NCBI RefSeq assembly: GCF_000208745.1
Contig: NC_030852.1
Span: 6,015,187-6,079,186, forward strand
Length of the DNA stretch: 64,000 nt
Origin: Theobroma cacao
Taxonomy: Eukaryota; Streptophyta; Magnoliopsida; Malvales; Malvaceae
Direction of reading: 5' to 3'
This document shows positions 58,166-64,000 of the stretch, piece after piece (within the stretch, counting starts at the first letter, position 1; every line of letters starts with the position of its first letter). The position numbers and the translations under genes are program-made. The notes beneath the pieces are model-generated. The model was not told where the DNA came from. It did not search any database and worked only from the letters and a program-made list of their open reading frames with translations.

Positions 58166-58290
58166 TTTCTTAGTATTTCTTACCATTTCAATCTCCAGAA
58201 AATTTCCACCACACAATATTGACGTATGAATATGGCTTCAAATATTTAAAAGTGAGAATGGAAAGGAACTCATCCTACAGATATTTGCAT

Positions 58291-61210
58291 TGTCAAGCCC
58301 TACTCCATTATATACTCATCACAACATCCATATACTTAATGACACATCTGCATGTTAGAATGTCGTAGAAATAGTTAAATAATCGGTATCGTAACTAGTT
58401 ATGCAAGTAAGTTAATTTAAAGCCTCGAACTAGTTCAAATAGGAATTTTAAGATGAAATTGAAAATTTTAAAACCCCATAATAACTTAATATGGTGATTT
58501 GGAGTTCGATGATTAAATTGGAGTCAATTAGGAATTTTCATACCATAGGGGCAAAATGGTAATTTTATCACTCGAGGGCAAATTTGGAAAGTTGGATGAA
58601 AATTTTGATCAAGTTTGACCAATTGGAGTATAATTTGAGATTGAGATGTGAAAAAATTCAATTTCGAGCATAAGGGTGAAAATGTCATTTTTCGGGTCCA
58701 CAAGGGTAAAATTGGAATTTTACGATTTTACACCACCATGACATATGTCAAGCTCCAGAATTTTACCTATTATTATTTTATGCAATTGATAAGTATTAGA
58801 GCATTTGTGGTGGTGAGAAAAGGCTTAAAAATTAAGTTAAAACAAGCGAACCAATAAAACGGTGACGTGTCAAAAATTAAATATTTTTATATTGCCATTT
58901 AAAAACCAGCCCATACTCTTCCACTCAGAATTTGAAGGCCGACCAGCACCTGCAGAAAAGAGAAGAAAAGAAAAGAAAAACCCTAGGGAGGAAAAACTAA
59001 GGAAATTTTGTTGAAATTTCAAGAAATTGGTGATTAAAGGTAAGATTTTTAATCTTAAGCTTGAAATTCATCTTGACCATGCATTCTTTTCCATTTTTCA
59101 TGAATTAAATTCAAGTTTTCATGAGGGGCAATATGCTGGCCAAATTTAGAGAGAGAAAGTTGGTGATGAATTTAGTTGAATTTCAAGGTAACTTAGTGTT
59201 TTTAGGTGTTTAGTAACATTTAGTATGAAAATTTAGTAAGAAATCCACATGCCCATTATAGAACCTATCTTGGCCGAATTTTATGGGTGAGGTTGAATGA
59301 TGAATTTGGTTGTTTTTCATGCCCTTTAGATTGTATTTGGTGCTTAGGAATACCGAAAATCGAAAACGGGTACCGAAAAATTTTACTTCCGTTTGTTAGC
59401 AATTTGCACAATAATGAGGGATATTTTGGTAATTGCACTTAGAATAGATTTTTATTGAAGTGTGTGGAATTTTGGGGAGTACTGGAAGTGCAATAAATTA
59501 ATTGAAATCGAATTGGACATTTAGACCGATTAAATAGTGTATAGTGCGCGATAAGCTGAACACCTCCCATTTCATTACATGCATTCATATAGAATATACA
59601 ATAGTTTTGTGACAATTTAGCATAAGTATATTAAATTTCCTGTTGCACATTATGTATAGGTGGTGAGCCCTCAAATAAGAGCAAAGGTATTGCACCCGAG
59701 GATCGAGACTAGGAGTGTTGTAAATTCCCGTCAAAGTGAGTAACCACTGTTCATCTTATCTATCTAGAGTATTTTTACAATTGTTTTTATGATTTTAAGA
59801 ATATTGAACCTAAATGAATTTTATGTTTTATGAATAATAATTGATTTAAGGAATAAGGTTTATGACTTATTTTGCAATTCAATAATGTTTTTGAAAATGT
59901 GAGTATGTGGAGACCAACCTTTGATATTGCTTATATATTTAAGTTTACGTACCTATGTTTAGAATTGATGATTTATGAATTGATACGTGATGACATATGT
60001 GGCTGGGTTTTTGGATTGTGAAATATATTAAACTGTTTGTTTTCCTTTGACAGGTTGGGTAGTATTATGTTAGCCACGTTATGCTGTCAAAATTTTATTG
60101 ATTGGTGGGTTATTTAATTAGCCACTGCAATAGGCAAGTTTCCGTGGACCAGCCTATTAAAAGGGCACGGTAAACCCCGTTATATTTACCTTAGTATGAG
60201 AGACGCGAAGGATATCTCCTAAGGTACGAAAGAGTTCACTTCACGCCGAACCACCACTTGAGGATGAACTCTACCAACGCCAAGAGATGGCTAAACTATG
60301 TTTTTATGAGTAGTTGTTAACTTAATAACCTTGGCGGACTCAGTTGAATGCCTCGGCCAAGGTATCACCGAGTATGATTTTTGGCACGAGCCAAGTTTTT
60401 AAGAAAATCATAAATCGTGATGTGTATTATAATGAAATGTGTTGTTTTATATGATTTGAAACAAGTACAAAATGTTGTGGATTATGGTATGATGAAAAGT
60501 TAACTGTCTCCATTTACTCGGTTTTAGAAGTTAATGACGGACTTTGCTTACTCACTGAGTTTATGAAAACTCACCCTTTCTTTTTAACCATTTCAGGTTC
60601 AGGATAGTCTATAAGCAGTTGATTTCATCAAGGATTTCTTTTGGACTTACTTCCTTGAAAATCGTAGGTATACATTCTTGCACACTTTTGGTTATCTTAG
60701 GGTCCATATGCCATTGTAGGATAATTTTGAATACCTGGTTTACTGTATCACCATGTGTATGAATTTATTTTGTTCTTACGCTACAAAAATTATTTATGCA
60801 TAGTTCTATAAAAATTGTTTTATAAGAAAATGGAATATATTATCGAATATTTTTATTTAGTCTAATTAGCCAACTTTTCACTCCAAATGGATGATTTAGA
60901 TTACAAAAATTTATTTTTGATCGGAAATGGATATCTTTCTACCATATGTTGTATTTTTATCAGGTTTCGAAATTTTCAAGTAAAAATGACCAAAATACAC
61001 TTGTGTGGAGAAAATTTTATTTTGATTGTTTTTGATCTAAAATAGTTTATATTCTCTTAAAACTCGATATTTAGTAACTATTGCTCACGGGGAAAGTGAA
61101 AAACTGATGCAAAAGCCTTACGAGATTTCGGTTGACATTTCGGGTAATGAATGTCTACTGAGACTTCGCAACGGTTGTCACGGGCTCGAAAGGAGTGCCG
61201 GGTTGTGACA
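58291..61210 (+). mobile_element. Solo LTR, subfamily B copy 2
   Basis: Starts TGTCAAGCCCTACTC and ends GGGTTGTGACA. Flanks TGCAT (58286-58290) and TGCGT (61211-61215) are a target duplication with one change; length 2920 bp. Donor AAAG/GTAAGA at 59040, middle exon 59660-59735 (76 nt) between TATAG and GTGAGTAA, acceptor ATTTCAG ending 60596. The conserved block lies at about 60050-60400. Confidence 0.9.
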
Positions 61211-61215
61211 TGCGT

Positions 61216-63393
61216 TCCATTTAACACGGGAAGAATTAAGATTGCTAAACCCTAGTTGAACTTCAATTCTTCACTCTAAACTTCCCATGCAGTCGACATA
61301 GACCAAGTAGGAATTAAGTAGAAAACCATAAACCTCCCATGTTGATGTAGCTTGTACTCAATGAATTCGCTACATTACCTCTAAATTGATTTTAGTTGTT
61401 TCTTCTCTCTAAATTGATATCTTAGCAATTGGTCATTGTAGAAGGAAAAAAAATTGTTATCCTATTACAAGATGGCACATGTCCAAAATTTATAAATTGA
61501 AGAAAATTTTCAAGGACAAATGATTATGAGCAGCTATATAGATTTGAAGATATCATTTAAGATAGTCATATAATTAATTATCAAATAGTTAATTTATTGG
61601 CTAATTATCTTGAAAACACATAGTTGAATCAATTAAAATTTTCCTATATGTCATGTATTTATGTCTTGAGATAATTTAGAGATAATATATTAATTTGACC
61701 AAATGAAAATTCACCTATCGGTCACCCAATTTATCTCTAAATAAATCAGGATAATTTAAAGATAATATTTAAATTTAACCAATGAAAATTTACTTATTTC
61801 TCATTCAATTTATCTTTCAATAAATCAAGATAATTGCAAGATAAAATCCAAATTTGGTCATTTAATTTATCTTTAAATAAATTGAGATAATTTAGAGATA
61901 ATACTCAAATTCGGATAATACTCAAGTTCGGCCAATCAAAACTCAAAAACTCAAAGTTTAATCAATCAAAAAATCATCTATGAGTCATCGTGATTTATCT
62001 CTAATTAAATTAAAATAATTTAGAGATAAATTCAAGAAAACTAAATTCCCATGAAAGTCTCTCATCTAGCACTATAAATACATTGCTCCTCTAAGTCATT
62101 TGATGAACCACAAAGGAAGAGAACAAGGGAGAAAGAGGAAGAAGGGACAAAGAAGAAGATTTTGAAGATCAAAACCTCTCTAGAGGTCCACAAATCCGAG
62201 AAATAGGATTTTGAATATCAAAGCCTTGTAGGAAGATTTTGAATATCAAAGGCGAAGCCTCCAAATTGTTCATAAGACCCTTAAGGTCAAGATCAAGTCA
62301 TAAGATGCTTGAGGTCAAGATCAAATCATATGATCCATAAGAACCTTGAAGAAAATATTCATTTAACATCAAGTTGTAGACATGGGCGGACCTAGCTTTA
62401 TAAGAGTGGTGTCAAATGACACAACTCAATTGCTAAAAGTCTATACTAAGTATACTACTTATCTAGAGTTTTACATAGTTAATAACATTAATGAACTCAC
62501 TAATTCTTTTGCAATTTTGTAGGAAGTGGGGTCAAAGATTATAGGTCAAAATAACTTTATCAAAAAATAATTTATATATCAATATTTAAATACTAAAAGA
62601 TAACAAATTTCTATAACTTAAGATTTTATTAAAAAAATGAAAACCTAAAACACTCTCTCTCCAAAATTCAAATCTTACTTTTGAGACTTGTAGTGACACT
62701 TCCTCTTCTCGATCCTTGGTAGCATTCTTCGCTCTTTCAAAACAACTCATTTAAACTTTAATTGTTCAACTGTAAATAATTTTCAACTTAAATTAAGTTT
62801 TTAAATACTTTATATCTAAATATTGTTTTTATTAATTTGATAGTTTGGGATTCGAACAGAATCTTTCTAATAGAAATTAGTATTGCATATCAAATAATAT
62901 CTTGAAATTATAAGTCTTTTTTTTATTTATTTTGTAGATATATTGTTCGATTATTTAATTTTTGTATTTAACTTCACGTGGTTTGTGGACACTTATACTT
63001 AGTTTCGATCAATGAATAAAAATTTGTCAAATTGTTAGTTGTTGAACCTGATGATTTTTTATTTAATTCTAATATTGTAGTTTATACTAATAAGAAATGA
63101 GTAGCAATTTTTAACGGTAAAATACAAGAAATTGTTTCACAAGATTGAGGTCTTGGGAAGCAAGAACGTAATTCTACTTGAAATGCTCCATACTTTGATA
63201 TGGTGATAAATAAAGTTGGTCGGATGTAAATTGAGGCATAATAAGGAACTTTGGGAACCAAACAGATAAGATAAAATTTTTAGAATAAGATAATATTTTA
63301 TTAATGAAATAATATTAAAATATTAATATTTAGTCGGATGTCGAAATCAATCATGAAGAAGGATCACATGGTTGATCCAAGTGGGGGAAAAGA
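61216..63393. other. AT-rich intergenic DNA, possibly containing unassigned retrotransposon sequence
   Basis: A tandem array lies at 61650-62040. At 62073 CTATAAATAC is followed by GA-rich leader-like sequence with repeated AAGGTCAAGATCAA(A/G)TCAT phrases (62285-62325), reminiscent of a retrotransposon R region. No LTR boundaries could be verified. Around 62385 the phrase GGCGGACCTAG with GTGTCAAATGACAC is, as far as I recall, common in dispersed plant repeats. No gene seen. Confidence 0.4.
61650..62040. repeat. Tandem array of ~95-bp units with AGATAA/TTATCT arms
   Basis: About four units, each with (A)ATTTATCT(C/T)TAAATAAAT, then GATAATTTA(A/G)AGATAA, then AATTC(A/G)GCCAAT(G/C)AAAA-like text. 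The two arms within a unit are mutually complementary (TTTATCTCTAAAT with ATTTAGAGATAA), so each unit can form a hairpin. Confidence 0.75.
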
Positions 63394-63762
63394 TGTCAAG
63401 CTTGACTCTGTAAAATATTTGTCATGACATACATGTGATGGATAGCATGTTTGCATGTTAGGAGAGTCCCGAAAAATTTACAAAATTCGGTATTACACCT
63501 AGAGGTATAATAAAGTTGATTTAAGCCTCGAACTAGATCAAATAGAGATTTTAGGGTGAAATTAAAAATTTTAAAGTCCCAGAATAGTTTACTATGGTGA
63601 TTTGGAATTCAAGAATCATTTTGGAGTCAAACTGTAATTTTCACTATCCAATGGCAAAATGGTCATTCGCCACCTAAGGACACAATGGAAATTTTTAGAA
63701 AAGATTTTTTTGGCTCCATTTGACTTATTGGAGTATAATTTGAGGGTTTGGAAGTGAAAAAG
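63394..63762 (+). mobile_element. LTR of subfamily C type, left part only
   Basis: Starts TGTCAAGCTTGACTCTG. From TAAAATATTTGTCATGAC on it matches the reverse complement of the right end of 42516-45475 closely (ATGTGATGGATAGCATGTTTG). It is interrupted at 63763 and its remainder lies beyond the window. Confidence 0.8.
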
Positions 63763-64000
63763 TGTAAAACCCGACCCTATAAATACATGTCATGACATAC
63801 ATGCACTGAGTAGCATGTTATTATGTTAGGAAAGCACCTAAAAAAAGACGAAACCCGATATCGTACCTAACGGCACACTTGAGTTGATTTAACCTCGAAC
63901 TAGTTCAAATAGGAATTGTAGGATGAAATTTAATATTTTATAGTCCAGGAATGACTAAAAATTATTGTTTGGAGTTCGAGGGTTCATTTGGGGTAAAATT
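63763..64000 (+). mobile_element. LTR of subfamily A, copy 3, running off the window
   Basis: Starts TGTAAAACCCGACCC like 8628 and 48245 and stays nearly identical to 48245 for 238 bp. The preceding five bases AAAAG (63758-63762) are the expected left target duplication. This would make another A-into-C nest, like 48245 in 47673-53463. Confidence 0.88.

Noticed and set aside
61455..62368. LTR-like block starting TGTTATCC and ending TTTAACA
   Set aside because: The flanking five bases (AAAAT and TCAAG) do not match and no partner LTR, PBS or PPT is present, so I did not call it.

Overview
The window is nuclear DNA from a flowering plant, almost certainly a eudicot. It is very AT-rich, has no bacterial-style genes, and is dominated by plant retrotransposons whose primer-binding sites match initiator tRNA-Met. 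The LINE RNase H region reminds me of copies in Malvaceae (cacao/cotton group), but that is recollection only. I found no intact host protein gene, no tRNA or rRNA gene and no CRISPR. The draft assembly contains two N gaps (14571-15080, 27169-27448) and one single-N join (23267).

Layout. 1-4577: degenerate intergenic DNA. 4588-6161: Mutator-like DNA transposon with ~115-bp terminal inverted repeats and a 10-bp target duplication. 6259-37910: one SIRE-like Ty1/copia retrotransposon, about 8.5 kb before later insertions, swollen to 31.7 kb and bounded by AATAC duplications. Its 5' LTR holds a minus-strand LINE. The LINE holds a complete minus-strand, non-coding, gypsy-like (LARD-like) element (7994-24302, TAAGG duplications). 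That element's 3' LTR holds two more solo LTRs. The copia gag and 3' LTR each hold another solo LTR, and a TRIM sits five bases inside the copia 3' end. 38185-39240: plus-strand LINE remnant. 39260-42350: a second, older copia with broken gag-pol. 42516-45475, 45942-47336, 47673-53463 (itself split by 48245-51350), 58291-61210 and 63394-64000: further solo or partial LTRs. 53469-58285 and 61216-63393: AT-rich intergenic DNA with a TRIM, a candidate inverted-repeat element, tandem duplications and microsatellites.

Most elements were delimited by reading TG..CA termini and exact target-site duplications. I group the large gypsy-type LTRs as subfamilies A, B, C and D (my labels). The most interesting signal is that ten of these LTRs, although diverged, share the same apparent gene-like layout: exon 1 with a splice donor, a 69-86-nt middle exon, and a third exon after a TTTCAG-type acceptor. 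The second intron carries palindrome arrays and a minisatellite (D) or a conserved, hairpin-capable block (A-C). This suggests a spliced LTR leader or LTR-borne non-coding RNA and is testable with RNA-seq.
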